Part shown: piece after piece, positions 26,464 through 39,400 of the stretch
Layout: the number at the start of each line of letters is the position of its first letter
How positions within the stretch are numbered: position 1 is the first letter of the stretch
NCBI GenBank assembly: GCA_023375675.1
Contig: JALQBC010000029.1
Coordinates: 372,001-436,000, forward strand
Direction of reading: 5' to 3'
DNA length: 64,000 nt
Source: Cytospora piceicola
Taxonomy: Eukaryota > Ascomycota > Sordariomycetes > Diaporthales > Cytosporaceae
The notes under the pieces: generated by a model
What the model was told of the DNA's origin: nothing
Databases searched by the model: none
The model's input: only the letters and a program-made list of their open reading frames with translations
Made by a program: the position numbers and the translations under genes

Positions 26464-29400
26464 ACACCAGCACCACCAACAGTCGCAGCAATCGCAAGAG
26501 TCACAACCCCAGCAAACTCAATCGCCTCCCGCGAATCAAGGAAACAATGGCGGTAGCGGGTCACCGACGGCGTCCATAGGCGGGAAGAGCAATGCCGCCT
26601 TGAGCTTCAGGAGGTGAGGGGAGGAAGCCGAAGCCCCCGCGCTTCTGCAATTTTCTTTGGTGTTGGAAGAACCTTGCTGACCTGCGTCGATGAAAAGACA
26701 ACGAGCCTCCAGGGCCTGTGAGGTGAGTCGCTTGCTTTGTTTTATTCATGTTTTATGTTTATGTTTACTTTAAAGATCCTGGGCTGGTCTGGCCCTCGAA
26801 CTGCATTGCAGGTCCCTCGGCTGTTTCGTCGTGCCTCGGCAACTGTGAACCGCTGGCTTCTCCCACATAAGAGAAGATCATACAGCCTCGACAGCGCCGC
26901 ACAACGCGACGAACTGTCCATCGCGCGTCTGGGCCGACTTGGATGATCAGGAAGCATAGCTAACTAGTTTTCTTACTCCAATAGACCTGCCATGCGTATG
27001 TTCATCCCTACCATCAACGTGCTCCCTTCCTACTCAAGCAAACCATCAGAGCCCCGACAGATAGCTGAGGCTTGGGGTCGAGACAAGCCTCGCGCGGCTC
27101 CCACACAATACCAGACAACGACGACAACACCAATGTCTTTGGTACTCAACTGATGGGGTGTTCTATGAAACCAATACTGACAGTCTATGTCCAAACAGGA
27201 GGAAGGTCCGCTGCGATGCTGCCTCGTTAGGCATACCTTGTACGAACTGCGTCGCCTTCCAGATCGAATGCAAAATACCCCAGCCTAAGAGGAAAAAGAC
27301 CCAGACGGGGTCCACGACCAGAGACTCGGATAGGTACACGATCGAACCTACAATACCCACTCTTTGTCTCTGACATTGTACTGATCAGCTGTAGTGAACG
27401 AGGCGATGGCTCCGAAGACCGATCTCCCCGTCCCGGACCTGGCCCGGGGCCAGGTTCCGTGGCTGGATCTGGGGCTGGGGCATTAGCCGCGACGCTCAAC
27501 AACAACACCAGGCCACCCGCCGTTTATCATACACAGGAAGGTACACCGTCGACCACCAGGACGCCGGCGCAGACCCACAAGGAGGAACTCGACAACAATA
27601 CTTATGTAAACCTAGTCATGAAACCAAAGTTCACTCGTGCTCCCATCACTGAGGCTGGCCGTGTTGCATACCTGGGGGAATCGTCCAATTTGACCCTCCT
27701 CGTACACGACCGACAAGGCGCGGCAGATGTCGTTCACTATCCTCTGCCTGAGAATGTCCGAGGTTCAAGGGCAAGGCTTACCGAATTAGACAATGTCGAA
27801 ATCGATATCCTGCATCAACGAGGCGCATTCTTACTGCCGCCACGTTCGCTGTGCGATGAACTCATTGATGCTTACTTCAAATGGGTACACCCGATCGTGC
27901 CCATTGTGAACCGCACGAGTTTTATGAGGCAATACAGAGACCCCCAAAATCCGCCCTCGCTGTTGCTCTTACAGGCCATCCTACTGGCTGGATCGCGTGT
28001 CTGCAGCAACCCACAGCTAATGGATACGAGCGGCTCTACGACCCCTGCTGCCCTCACGTTTTACAAGCGGGCCAAAGCACTTTACGACGCCAGCTATGAA
28101 GACGATAGAGTCACGATTGTTCAGTCTTTGTTGCTGATGGGGTGGTACTGGGAAGGTCCAGAAGATGTTACCAAGAACGTATTCTATTGGAGTCGCGTTG
28201 CCACCATCGTTGCGCAGGGATCTGGAATGCACCGCAGTGTGGAAGGCTCACAACTCAGCACGGCCGATAAGAAACTCTGGAAAAGGATCTGGTGGACTCT
28301 CTTCACTAGGGATCGATCGGTCGCTGTGGCCCTGGGACGACCTGTCCACATCAATCTCGACGATTCGGATGTCGAGATGTTGACAGAGGACGATTTCATC
28401 GAGGATGAGGATGGCCGGCCGAGCGAATTCCCTGCTGACCCCGTCCATGTCCATTTCTTCTTGCAGTACGTTAAGCTCTGCGAGATCATGGGACTGGTAC
28501 TATCACAGCAGTATTCAGTGGCTGCCAAAGGCCGTCAACGGAATCCTATCGATCTTACGCACAGTGATATGGCATTGGCCGACTGGCTGCAGAACTGCCC
28601 CAAGGTGGTTTACTGGGAGATGCCACGGCATCACTTTTGGTCCGCTCTACTTCATTCCAACTATTACACGACACTCTGCCTGTTGCATCGCGCACACATG
28701 CCCCCGGGAGGAGGGTCTACACGGTTCCCGGAAGATGCGGCGTATCCGTCGAGGAATATTGCGTTCCAGGCGGCAGCCATGATCACATCCATCATAGAGA
28801 ACCTCTCGGCTCACGACCAGCTCCGATACTGCCCAGCCTTTATTGTTTACAGTTTGTTTTCCGCCCTGATCATGCATGTGTACCAGATGCGGTCGCCTAT
28901 TCCATCCATCCAGCAGGTTACCCAGGACAGGATCAGGACGTGCATGACGTCGTTGAAGGATGTCTCGAGAGTATGGTTGGTTGGAAAAATGGTCTTCACG
29001 CTCTTCGAGGCTATTCTTGGAAACAGGGTGCTCGAGGAGAGACTCCAGAAGGCAGCGGGGAAGCGGCATAGCAAGTTCCAAAGGAGCATGCAGCAGTTGG
29101 AGCAACACGCACAGGATCAGCAGCATCAACAAATGAGGGAATCGGCAAAACGAAAGTACGACGATATGGCCATCGACTTTAGCGTGACCACGCCCACGCC
29201 ACAGGAGTCGTACGAACGATCCCGACCACAGACACCGAGCCAGGCCGTCAAGAGTGAACAATCTAGTAACTCAATGCCGCCGCCACACGTAACGTCACCG
29301 GGTGGTACAAGACAGAGCAATATGGATACCTTCATGGGCACGACATCCCGCCCGCAAACCAGGCCGCCCACTCCGTTCAACCCGTCCTTCTCGGTGCCCG

Positions 29401-30081
29401 GCACCCCGCCAGACTTGTACCTCGTTACGCGAAACTCGCCGAACCTGTCACAGGCCGTGTGGGAGAACTTCCAGCCGGACCAGCTCTTCCCCGAGAGCGC
29501 GAGCATGCCGCTCTTCCCGCACCTCTCGCCAACGCAGACGCACCAGAACCTGGACCCGAACCTGATCCCATCACAGATGCAACAGGGCAGACAAACACAG
29601 CAGGCTTCAAGTATGCAGTATGGCCAACAACAGCAGCAGCAGCACCAACAACAGCAGCAGCAGAGGATGAACTCCATCGGTAACAACAAGATGGGTGATG
29701 GCCAAGGCCAGCAGCAAAACACCAGCTTCCTCCAGCCTGGCCTGGCAGGTTTCCCAGGGCAACAGGGCGGACAGGGACAGCAGCAACAGCAGCAGCAGGC
29801 GCAGAGTAACATGTGGAATACGGCCTTTGACACTTCGTTGGCGGATGGCCAGAGCCCTGATAGCTGGAGTACGGGCAGTGCGCAGGGTGCGCCGGTGCCG
29901 AGTACGCTGAACGTGGAAGATTGGTAAGTTTGCCCTGCACCTTGGCGGCCGAGGACCATTTTCTTGCTTTTTTCCATGTGGATTGGTGGCTGACTTCCTC
30001 CTTCGCTCCAGGTTCCAATTCTTTGGCATTAATGGTGATATAAGCCAACTTGATTTTGACATGCCGCCGTCAATGCCGTGA
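26402..30081 (+). CDS. Zn2Cys6 activator of the FarA/FarB (CTF1) family
   Basis: Six exons, 26402-26613, 26698-26722, 26985-26995 (11 nt), 27199-27333, 27395-29923 and 30012-30081, encode 993 aa. The N-terminus carries a CAG-encoded polyglutamine run. The zinc cluster has cysteines at 78, 81, 88, 97, 100 and 107 (ACETCHARKVRC...IPCTNC...IEC) and is split by two introns, then followed by basic PKRKK. The middle fungal-TF region (about 270-500) includes YFKWVHPIVPIVNRTSF, WKRIWWTLFTRDRSVAVALGRP and HYFW-like helices. More glutamine runs precede the end, NVEDWFQFFGINGD. Family members turn on beta-oxidation, peroxisome and cutinase genes in response to fatty acids. Whether this is the FarA (CTF1-alpha) or FarB (CTF1-beta) orthologue is not settled here. 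Confidence 0.9.
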
Positions 30082-30413
30082 GCGAATGATGGCTTTATAG
30101 GCCGAAGAATGGCCGTACTCGCTGCGTGCTCGGGATAAGGTTGAGGGGGAGAGGAGGCATCATGGCCAACCCTATGGCCTAGACGAAGTAATATAGCCCT
30201 GTGGGACACAGTGATTGCATCCGAGTGCCCCGGGATGTTGACGCGGGACAGAAGACAGCTATGACTCCATCCTGTTATTCACAGACAGTTGCCCACCAGA
30301 ACTCGTACTGAAGAGGAAAAGTTGAACATTATAATGAAACCTCATACCTATAAGAAGGAACCCGTAGCCGCTCTGTACGTAAATAGAGACCCCCCACTGG
30401 GCCCATGCTGTGC
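30082..30413. other. convergent 3' spacer
   Basis: A 332-bp spacer between the stop codons of the activator (+) and PMS1 (-). Nothing else seen. Confidence 0.5.
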
Positions 30414-33400
30414 CTAACTTCCTTTCGTCCGCTTCACATAACCAGCCCAATCAGTCGTCCGTGCATCAGCATAATCACCATCGCCGCGGTCGCCCTCTAC
30501 CCACCCCTTCTCATCCCACGCGCCGCCCAGGCCACAAAGATGCCGCATCGTAGGCCGCCCGTGCGGGCAATTCCAGGGCTTCTCCATGTCGCCCATGTGC
30601 CGGACCACCTTCTCCATCTGCCGGTGCGACAGGGCCTTGCCGATCATGATGCTGCTCCTGCACGCCCTCATGGCGAACATCTTCCTCACCTTGCTCGGCC
30701 GGGGCATATTGCTCCTCGCCGCGGCGCCGCCCGACGACGAGGCGGTAGGGCTGTCCCCCAGCAGGGAGATCAGCTCCTCCAGGTCGGCCAGGGAGAAGGT
30801 CGTCTCCCTACTGAGCGGCAGGCTCAGCAGCCGGCACCGCGACCCGACGGGCTCGTCGCCGGACTCGTCGACCTCCACCTGGAACCCGTTGGCCTCGAGG
30901 GCGCCGTGGTGCTCGATGACGATCTCCTCCTCCACGGCGGTGAGCTCGAGCTGTTTGGGGCGGACGAGGCGCTGGGACTGGACGATGGTCGTGGCCTGGA
31001 GCCGCTCGAAGTTGGACTTCTCGTCCGAGGCATGCTGGTCGATTATGAACAGCTCGTCGTCGTCGGCTCGGGCGTTGTCCGTTTGCGCGCCAGTGTTCGA
31101 CTTGGTAGCGCTGGGACGGACTGCAAGGATGAAGCCGAGGTTGAACTGGCCTACGATCTTCATCTTGCCGAAGTCGCCCTTGTGGATGGTCAGGGCCAGC
31201 TTGTCTTCGGCGTTCTCGGCATCGGCTTCGAGACCACCGTCCGCGTCCGCGTCCTCGCTGTTGCCTCGTACCGAGGTGAAGTCGCGGAGCTGGGAGTCCC
31301 ATGAGCGTAGCCGTCTCTGTAGCGAGTTTTCGTCCACCTTGAGCCGTTGCAGCAGGGCATGGGTGGGGCTCTTGCCCTTGCCGCCTCCTTTTAGAAATGC
31401 TTGTGTTCGCTTTTGATTGCCTTCGCTGGTCTCAAGGCCGGTTTCTCCATGACCAATTTCCTCCTCATCCTCGGCAGTTTCTTGTCGTGGCAAGTCTTCT
31501 GGAGCCTTCTCCTCTCTCTCATCGACATACTCCCCATCTGTCTCATCAAGCATTTCCTCATCATTTTCAGCAGCCGGGGGAGATGACGGGTCGTCCTCAT
31601 CTTGGTCCACGAACAACGCAGATGACGTGAGGCTCTCAGAGTCACTACCAGCGCCCGCCTTGGGACCAGGTTCGAGGCTTGCTTCAGAGCTATCATATTG
31701 TTCGCTAGGCTCTTCCTCTTCAGCGCTACCAGCGCTACCTATATCATCGGAACGCAGTGTTTCATCTTTGTCAGAGAAACCTTTCTTCACAGATGACGCG
31801 CCGAACATTTGTGTAAGGCGACCACCGAACGAAGGTAAAGCTGCTGCTGGCTTTGAACTCCTTGGCGCGTGTGTGGGACCTGTCTGCTCTACTGGCGTAC
31901 CGTCTCTCTTTGGCCTCTTTGAAGAAGTGCCAATAATGCTGGTAACCGTGTGATCTCCGATCGTAATGGTCGCAACTTCCTGAGATGGCCGCTTAGGCTG
32001 TCTAGGAGCGGACACGTTAAGTGGTGCAGGATCTGTGGGCTTGCCTGGCTTCGCAATAGCGGGAATCGGTTGTTCATCAGGGGAAGCGGAATCTGATATC
32101 TCGTCCCGCAGACTTTCTGGGAGGTACGAACGCTTGAGCTTGGCTATTCGACTGAGAATGTCACCTTCCCCCATGTCTGCAGAAGGTGGCAACCTCTCGA
32201 CAGACTCTGTATCTTGACCTGCACAGTTTGTAATAGGTGTCTCTATTGTGTGCATCGCTTCCATTGTGTCACCTTCTGGCGCTGCATCATCCAGCCTGTC
32301 AGAACCCCTCTGCTCTGCAATGGCAGTGACCGCTTTCCTCGGTTCCGGCTTGGCCTCTTCCTGGGGAGCCAATCTTTTCTCCAACCAGTGTGACATTGGA
32401 TTCGATACAGGCGCGTCTCTCGAAAGAGCCTTGGCAGCGGCCATCTTCTTCATACGACTGATACCTAGGTCCTCCTCCTCGTCTTCTGACAATTCGGAGG
32501 AAGGTTCCTCTTGGGACATGGGCGGTTTGTCTTGACCAGGGGATTTGCCCAGAGTTTTCTCCTCTGACAAGTTGGTGTCCTGATGGGAAATGGGTTGCTT
32601 CTTGAAAGAAGGCTGCTTGAATGTCGCAATCTGTGACAAGGGTACCGTATACTCTTGTTTTTCGAATAGTTCAGTAAGCGCATCCCTTAGGTTGTCTAGC
32701 ATTCGCCCCTGGTCATGTAACATAATTGTTCTTTTGTCAGGACTGACATTAACATCATAGAGATGCGTATCCAGTTGTATGTCAGCAAATATGAATGGCG
32801 ACTGCGATGAGTTGTACGATCTGTACACCTCATTGAAGACTTTCGCAAACTGAGGCAGCCCACAAGGCCGAGTATTGACATAGAACATCTGCCTATCAGG
32901 TGTTTGTCTTCCTTCGCCATTTACTGGACGGGAGACGTGTCCTCGTATTCGGATTTCTTGGGTACTGCCATCTTCCTGTGTGTTCCATCTTTGGCTCGAG
33001 CCACCTGTAGGTTCCAGTTCGAGCTTCAGGTCCAGAGCAACCAAGGCGGCCATAGTCTTCGCTCCGAATACATTGATAATGTTCTCTCTAGTGCTCTTGT
33101 TTCCCTTGGTTGAGAAGAGAACGATGCGCTTGCCTTTGTTGGGCAGCTGAGAAACGGTGAACTTGACTCCCGTTTGTACGCAGGCATACTGATTAAGGAG
33201 GCCGATAACCTTGCCCCATTCCCGCTTGATGTTCCGTTCCAGTTCTCTACGACGCACTGGCAAGTTCTGGAACAGGTTCTCGACAGACACAGTTGTGCCC
33301 TTCTGAGAGGCAACCACGCTCCTGGACTTTACCTTTCCTGAAGTTTCAAACTCCAGTTTGGTTCCCTTGGGGGCATCAGACTGGAGGCATGTGATGACCG

Positions 33401-33852
33401 TGAAGCGCGACAAGGCGCAGAGAGACGAAAGAGCCTCGCCTCGGAAGCCAAAAGTCTCCAAGGTGCTGAGGTCGGAGTATGTCGACAGCTTGGAGGTGTA
33501 GTGCTTCAGCGCGAGGGTTTCATGATTCTCCGGTGAAATGCCAGACCCATTGTCCTGTACTTCGATCGAATCGAGGCCCTGGTTCTTAAACCGAACCTCT
33601 ATCCCGTCGCATAGTTAGTCTCTCCACGTACAAAGTAGATGAGGGGTGGGTCAGATCTGTACCGATGCTCGTTGCGCCAGCGTCAAGGCCATTCTCAACA
33701 AGTTCTTTTGCGACTGAACAAAGATCGACAATCACTTGGCCCGACTGTATCTGGTGGACCTAAGACGCAGGCTGTTAGCTGAGCATTTTGAAGTCGAAAA
33801 TCAGCATCAGATCACGTACAGAGCTTGCCTCGATGGCCTTAATGGTTGCCAT
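30414..33852 (-). CDS. pms1: DNA mismatch repair protein PMS1 (MutL-alpha endonuclease subunit)
   Basis: Three exons, 33852-33820, 33759-33663 and 33598-30414, encode 1104 aa. The GHKL ATPase domain (about 1-340) has [31 protein letters not shown] and [10 protein letters not shown] long acidic, disordered linker follows. The MutL C-terminal domain begins at [11 protein letters not shown]. The endonuclease metal-site motif [12 protein letters not shown] lies at about 897-908, [12 protein letters not shown] farther on, and CPHGRPTM at about 1054. With MLH1 it nicks the daughter strand after MutS recognition. The first two exons are short, so the real N-terminus is hidden in other frames. The usual ELVENSLDAGA has Gly in place of Ser here. 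All core catalytic residues are present. Confidence 0.96.
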
Positions 33853-34180
33853 CGTCCGAGACCGTTCCCGCTCAAATTCTGGTGTGCAGGATCACCCAAA
33901 GCGTCTGGGAGTTTACGTGATCATGACCCCAAAAATGGCAGTTAAGAGAAATCGGTCTGCGCCAATCCCATCGGTGCACTCCCTAGATTAATAACATCGA
34001 AAAGTAGCATGCAGGATCCAGACAAAGCTGCCATCTCATTTCAGCCTGTACGGTATCTGGTGGGACTTGCATGGAGGCGCCTGGGCACAGTGACGCGTCT
34101 CCCACCTGCAGTCGCGTCTGCCAATCTAATGGCGGCTGCTGACATAATCTCACATTTGTGGTTTACATGCCCAGGTGCCC

Positions 34181-34384
34181 ACCTACCTAGGTAGGTACCT
34201 TACTTTAAGTACCTACTTAAGTACCTGGGTAGGTATACAGACGCACTCATTTACGAGTAACATTGGAAGGTAGGACGCTTCTACAGGCTACGTACCATGC
34301 TGCATGTCTTCATTTCCCCCTTTCCCTACCTAGGTTCCCTACTAGGTACCTAGGTAGCTACTCAAGTACCTAGGTAGGTAGCTA
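34181..34384. repeat. cluster of TACCTAGGTA palindromes
   Basis: Exact TACCTAGGTA copies start at 34184, 34347 and 34367. The first is embedded in a perfect 16-bp palindrome at 34181-34196 (ACCTACCTAGGTAGGT). Related words such as AAGTACCT and GGTAGGTA fill the gaps (34203-34236). Confidence 0.85.
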
Positions 34385-35136
34385 AACCATTGGTCTTATA
34401 AACCTTGGAAGTCTTACCTTGTGGGCAAACCTTACTAGCAATAGTGTGACTCAATACCGGGCATATATATCTGCTTGATCAGATAGGTGTATATCACTGT
34501 ACTTTATAATTTGTATCATCTGAGACCACCTCCGCATCCAACTTGAGACAGCGGCGCTCTCGTTTGTGTCTCCAGCGCCGAAGAAGCATATGCTATACAC
34601 ACCTGACGTCGTCTGGCAACAACACGAACATTGAGCATGCAGCTTCAACCCCGCAGGATGGGGTATGGCAAGCTCAATGGTCAATCTCAGGATTGAACGT
34701 TCATACAATATCCTGCAACCTGCAGTGTAACCGCCCTTGTTAGCTCAAGTCCGGAAAGATGCGACGCCGCTACGGGGCTATTAGGATTTGCAGCTGACGG
34801 GCGCAGGACGATGGAATGTGTGTCGGAAGCTCCTGGACAAGCCACCTGGGCATTTATAAATGACTGGTCGTGAGAAACTTGACCGGAGTCGATGCTGACG
34901 AGGACCAGCCCGACTCCTCTTGGCATTGCCAACTGCATGCGACGGTTTTTGGTCATGGTCACGACTCTCCTGGAGGAGTGTTTGGTTTCAAGAAGGACCT
35001 GGACTTGCAATTCTACGTCAGCTGAAGCGGCAGCACGACAGTTTGCTGAAGAAGCAGTTGGCCTGTTGGTCCAGAATGGGACCGAATGTGCTATCAACAC
35101 GGGCTTATTCCGGGCCTATTCTCAGACTCGCCGTTC

Positions 35137-35204
35137 TGACGGATGGACGGACGGACGGACGGACGGACGGACGGACTGGCTGGCTGGCTGGCTGGCTGGC
35201 TGAC
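35137..35204. repeat. GGAC and TGGC tetranucleotide microsatellites
   Basis: About nine GGAC units are followed directly by about six TGGC units, with no spacer between them. Typical simple repeat. Confidence 0.9.
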
Positions 35205-35260
35205 TAGCTGACTAACTGCCTCCTGCTGCTTGGCTTTAGAATTCCCAAGTGATGATACAT

Positions 35261-35300
35261 ACCTAGGTATATACATACATACCTAGGTATATACATACAG
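35261..35300. repeat. tandem 20-bp repeat, two copies
   Basis: 35261-35280 and 35281-35300 are identical except for the last base. Each copy begins ACCTAGGTATATACATACA and, with the preceding T, contains one TACCTAGGTA palindrome. Confidence 0.9.
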
Positions 35301-36462
35301 CACAGTACTGTAAGCAGATCTTCAGCAGCGCTTGCAGGGGATTCGACGACGGATTTGGGATCATTCAAGACTACCTAGGTAGTTCCTCTTGGGCCGGCTC
35401 ACTAAGCTAGTTAGGACTGATTGGTGCGCAAGAATGTTGCCGTTTCCGTACTGTTCAATGATCATCGTGAGCCCTTCATTCTGCGCTTTCGCCTTTTTCT
35501 CGACAACAGTCTTCTGGGCTCGTCCGGCACCTGGGTTTTCTTGACCGATACTCTATGAAACTCTGTTGTCTCGAAGATCGAGTAGACAGCCCTGTGGGCG
35601 TCAAGCCTTGTCTTGTCTGCTTGCGTATGTAATCTGTAGTTTACGATCACGAATTGGCCGATCAGTGCAGGTGCGTAAATGTCTCAAACTGGGTGTTTAC
35701 ATCACCTTTTACAATGCTGATGTCCTGTTCAAGGATTTTCGAACCTAGGGTGGCATTATTAGTGTAGACAATTATTTTGCAACTATATTGTGCCCTTCAT
35801 AATATTCCTGCAACCTCAACAAGCTGCTGCATGTCGAGCAGCAACAACTCTCATCCAATCTCGCTGTTTCTGTTGTAGTGGTAGTGGTACTAATGCAGTG
35901 CCCGTACTGGGGCACGTTCTAGTGTCCATCCTAGTACACAGTACTGCAACCTCGGCTGCATTGCGCTGAAAACAGACCTTCCAGGTTGACAGGACGTCAC
36001 TGTGACTTTGCACCCAGGGCCATATTTATTATTGGCAGGCCTGAATCCGACCCTCCAATTGAGGTCTGCACATTGTGCAGCCACTCCTGCCACAGAGTAT
36101 TAGAAGTACCTATGACTGGGAACATCCAACGCACGGGGCAGAACCAGGAGAGGTACAGATTACAGTTGCACAGTACACTGCAGTACAGGAGTACCTGGGT
36201 GTACCCTTGCAGGCCAACGGTGGTGCGCCCGCCTTCGATAAACCGCAAATCCGCCCATGTGTTCCGCAGTCCGCAAGCTTTCCTTAGCGTGTGAGACTTC
36301 CCTCCTGCCTCCGTTCTACCTTATGCCTTTTTTGCCCTTTTTCTTTTGGCCTCGCATCTCTTCTATGTCGCCCCTCCGCCGACCACACAAAACCTCACCA
36401 CCCCCACGATAACGATTCGAACACGGCCGACGACGGCATCACCGCCATCGACCGTCGTGGGA

Positions 36463-39400
36463 ATGCAGAGGCGGTCCTCCGGCTCGGACGACGGTGACGA
36501 TTTCAAAAATCCTCTGCCTGTCAATGTCGCAAACACCAACTCCATCTCTCTTTCCCTCGGCTCCGGTCTCGATGCCACGCCCACTGCCCAGGCTACCTCG
36601 GCCCAAACACACGGAAGGGCCCCCAACCACAAGTCCCCTGGAAAATCCGACAGTAGGAGGACGAGTTTCGATCTAAGGTCGCATTCTGCCCGGAGCCGAC
36701 GATCCGGCAACTTTTCCTGGAAACCTACGAGTGTACAGAATGGGTCCATAGAGAAGGCGCCTCTCGCTTTCTCCGTTGAGCCATCAATTGTGCCGGTCAT
36801 GGCTCCAAAGGGCGACGAAGATTCCGAAGATGTCGACAAGTCGCCAGACTCCAAGGGCCCGCGGCGCGCAAGGTCGATGAACCCATGGGCTTTTGGCTGC
36901 TTGACCCTCCTCGCCACGATAATCGGCATCGGCTTCCTTGTTGCGATCCTCAATTCCAGCGCGACGCGATGCCTCGATGTCAAGGGCTGTATCATGTCCT
37001 ACATGCGACCAGCCTATGTCAAAATGGGCGAATTCGACACAGAACACACCCGATTCGGCAGCAAATACTCCCTCTACTTATACAGGGAGATGGAAGTGGA
37101 TGAAGAGGTCAAGGTTCGCTAGTCCGATGCCCTTCTTGATATGCGCGCCATGGCGGCGATGTGCTGACTTACAACCCTGGTAGCTGCGAGGGACGCCTGT
37201 GCTCTTCATACCTGGAAACGCCGGCAGCTACAAGCAAGTCCGACCACTTGCTGCCGAGGCTGCCAATTACTTTCACGACACGCTTCAACATGATCCGGCC
37301 ATACTCAGGAATGGCGTGCGAAATCTCGATTTCTTCACGGTGGACTTCAATGAGGATTTCACGGCATTTCATGGCCAGACTATGATAGACCAGGCCGAGT
37401 ATTTGAACGAGGCGATACGGTATATCTTATCTCTATATCTCGATCCGCGCATGACGAGTCGCGATACGGACCTACCAGACCCAACGTCAGTCATAATAGT
37501 AGGCCATTCTATGGGCGGCATCGTTGCTCGCACCATGCTCATCATGCCTAATTTCCAGGCGCACTCGATCAACACTATCATTACGATGTCGGCGCCTCAC
37601 GCAAGAGCTCCTGTCTCGTTTGACAGCGATATTGTGAGGGTCTACAAGGAAATCAACGAGTACTGGAGGAAAGCATATTCGCAACAGTGGGCGAACAACA
37701 ACCCCTTATGGCATGTCACCTTGATCTCCATCGCCGGCGGAAGCTTGGATACTGTCGTGCCTTCCGACTATGCCAGTCTGGAATCCATTGTACCTGATAC
37801 ACATGGTTTCACCGTGTTCACCTCGACAATTCCGGCAGTCTGGACAAGTATGGACCACCAGGCCATTCTTTGGTGTGACCAACACCGCAAAGTTGTAATC
37901 CGTGCACTGTACAACATTGTTGACGCCCATCGCCCATCACAAACAAAGCCTCGGGCCCAGCGCATGAGTGTGTTCAAGAAGCATTTTCTTACTGGCATGG
38001 AAGAAAACGCGGAAAAGTCTGTCCTGTTCAAAGAGCATAGCACCCTGCTCACTCTGGAGGAAGACACTCATGACGTTATGCCGCAAGGAGACCGATTTGT
38101 CCTCAGAAGCCTGGGAGAGAAGGGAAAACCGCAAGCACATCTGATGCCCATCCCGCCGTTAGGCTCCTCTTCGAAGCGCTTCACGCTTTTGACCGATCAG
38201 AAGCTGGACAACGCCGGGGAGTCCGGGAAGCTCGAGGTTTTGTTGTGCAGTGTGCACACACTGCAGCCGGGCCAGGCAGGAATGATGCTTCCCTGGAAGA
38301 TGGACTTGTCGTCAGGAGAAAGCCGAACTTCAACTCGATTGTCTTGCAAGAATGCTGCTGCGGACGTGGCACACTTGCCTGCTTCGACCCGCTTCACACA
38401 CCAACCATTTTCTCCCACTGGCACGAGACCCGTCCTTCCCTTCTCCTATCTTCAATACGACGTTGAGGACATTGCTGAGCATCAGTTTGTTGCCGTTGTG
38501 GACAAGGGCATCTCATCCTCAGGATTTGTCATCGCGGAGTTCAGTGACTCGGCCAGCTATCGCCGAACTCGTCACATAAGTTTGCGACGAATGCTCACCT
38601 TCGGTCTGGACATCCGACTGCCTGCAAACCGACCGGCTGTTACGGAGATCAAGGTCCCTTCGATTCAATCCAGCTTGCTTGCCTACAACCTCGAGCTCAG
38701 TGAGCAGTCTTGCGGGAAGAGCAAGGAGCTTTTTGCGCCATTAGTGCGGCAATACCTTGAAGAACCATATGAATCCAAGTTTTTCGTGAATGCCCGGCAT
38801 GCGAGCATCAGCATTCACGGCATCGCACCTTACATTCCTCCGCCGATGAAGAGAAAGACAACCGAAGAGGGCCTCAGCTTCCAATTCTGGACCGACCCAA
38901 CATGTGACTCGAGCATCAATCTTCGGTTGACTGTCGACTTTTTGGGTAGTATGGGGAAGCTCTACATGCGCTATCGGACAGCTTTTGCTGCCTTCCCGCT
39001 GCTCGTCGTTGCCTTGGTTGTACGAAAGCAATTCCGCGTATACGATAACAAAGGTATCTTCATCCCCTTCAACGAGAGCTTAGACCTATGCTTGCGGCGG
39101 TCTCTTCCCCTCATTCTGGCTTCCTTGACGCTTCTGTCCCTCTCTGTGGGTAGCACCGGAGCCCGTGGGTCGACGGGTTACTGGCCTTTGAAGAATGTCT
39201 CGGTAGCAGGTGTCGATTTCGGCCAGAACGACCTCCTTGTTGGCACGCAAGATCCATTTTTCTGGTTCATGGTTCCTCTTATTGGAATTGTTTGTGTCGG
39301 TGCATGTGCGGTCCTCAATTACGCGGTGCTGGCTATCACTTCACTCCTGAGCAGTCTGCATGGCTGGCTGAGCCTGCGCACAGGGTGGGTGCGTAACGAA

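Larger units (their letters stand above)
33853..36462. promoter_or_regulatory. 2.6-kb palindrome-rich divergent spacer pms1 / bst1
   Basis: The longest gene-free stretch in the window. It holds six of the exact TACCTAGGTA copies, a tandem 20-bp repeat and two adjoining tetranucleotide microsatellites. Open frames are short and without resemblance to known proteins. It must contain the promoters of both flanking genes, but is longer than those would need. Confidence 0.6.

Noticed and set aside
35137..35204. Array-like GGAC/TGGC repeats considered as a possible CRISPR or minisatellite system
   Set aside because: Units are 4 bp with no spacers, so this is a plain microsatellite, and the genome is eukaryotic.
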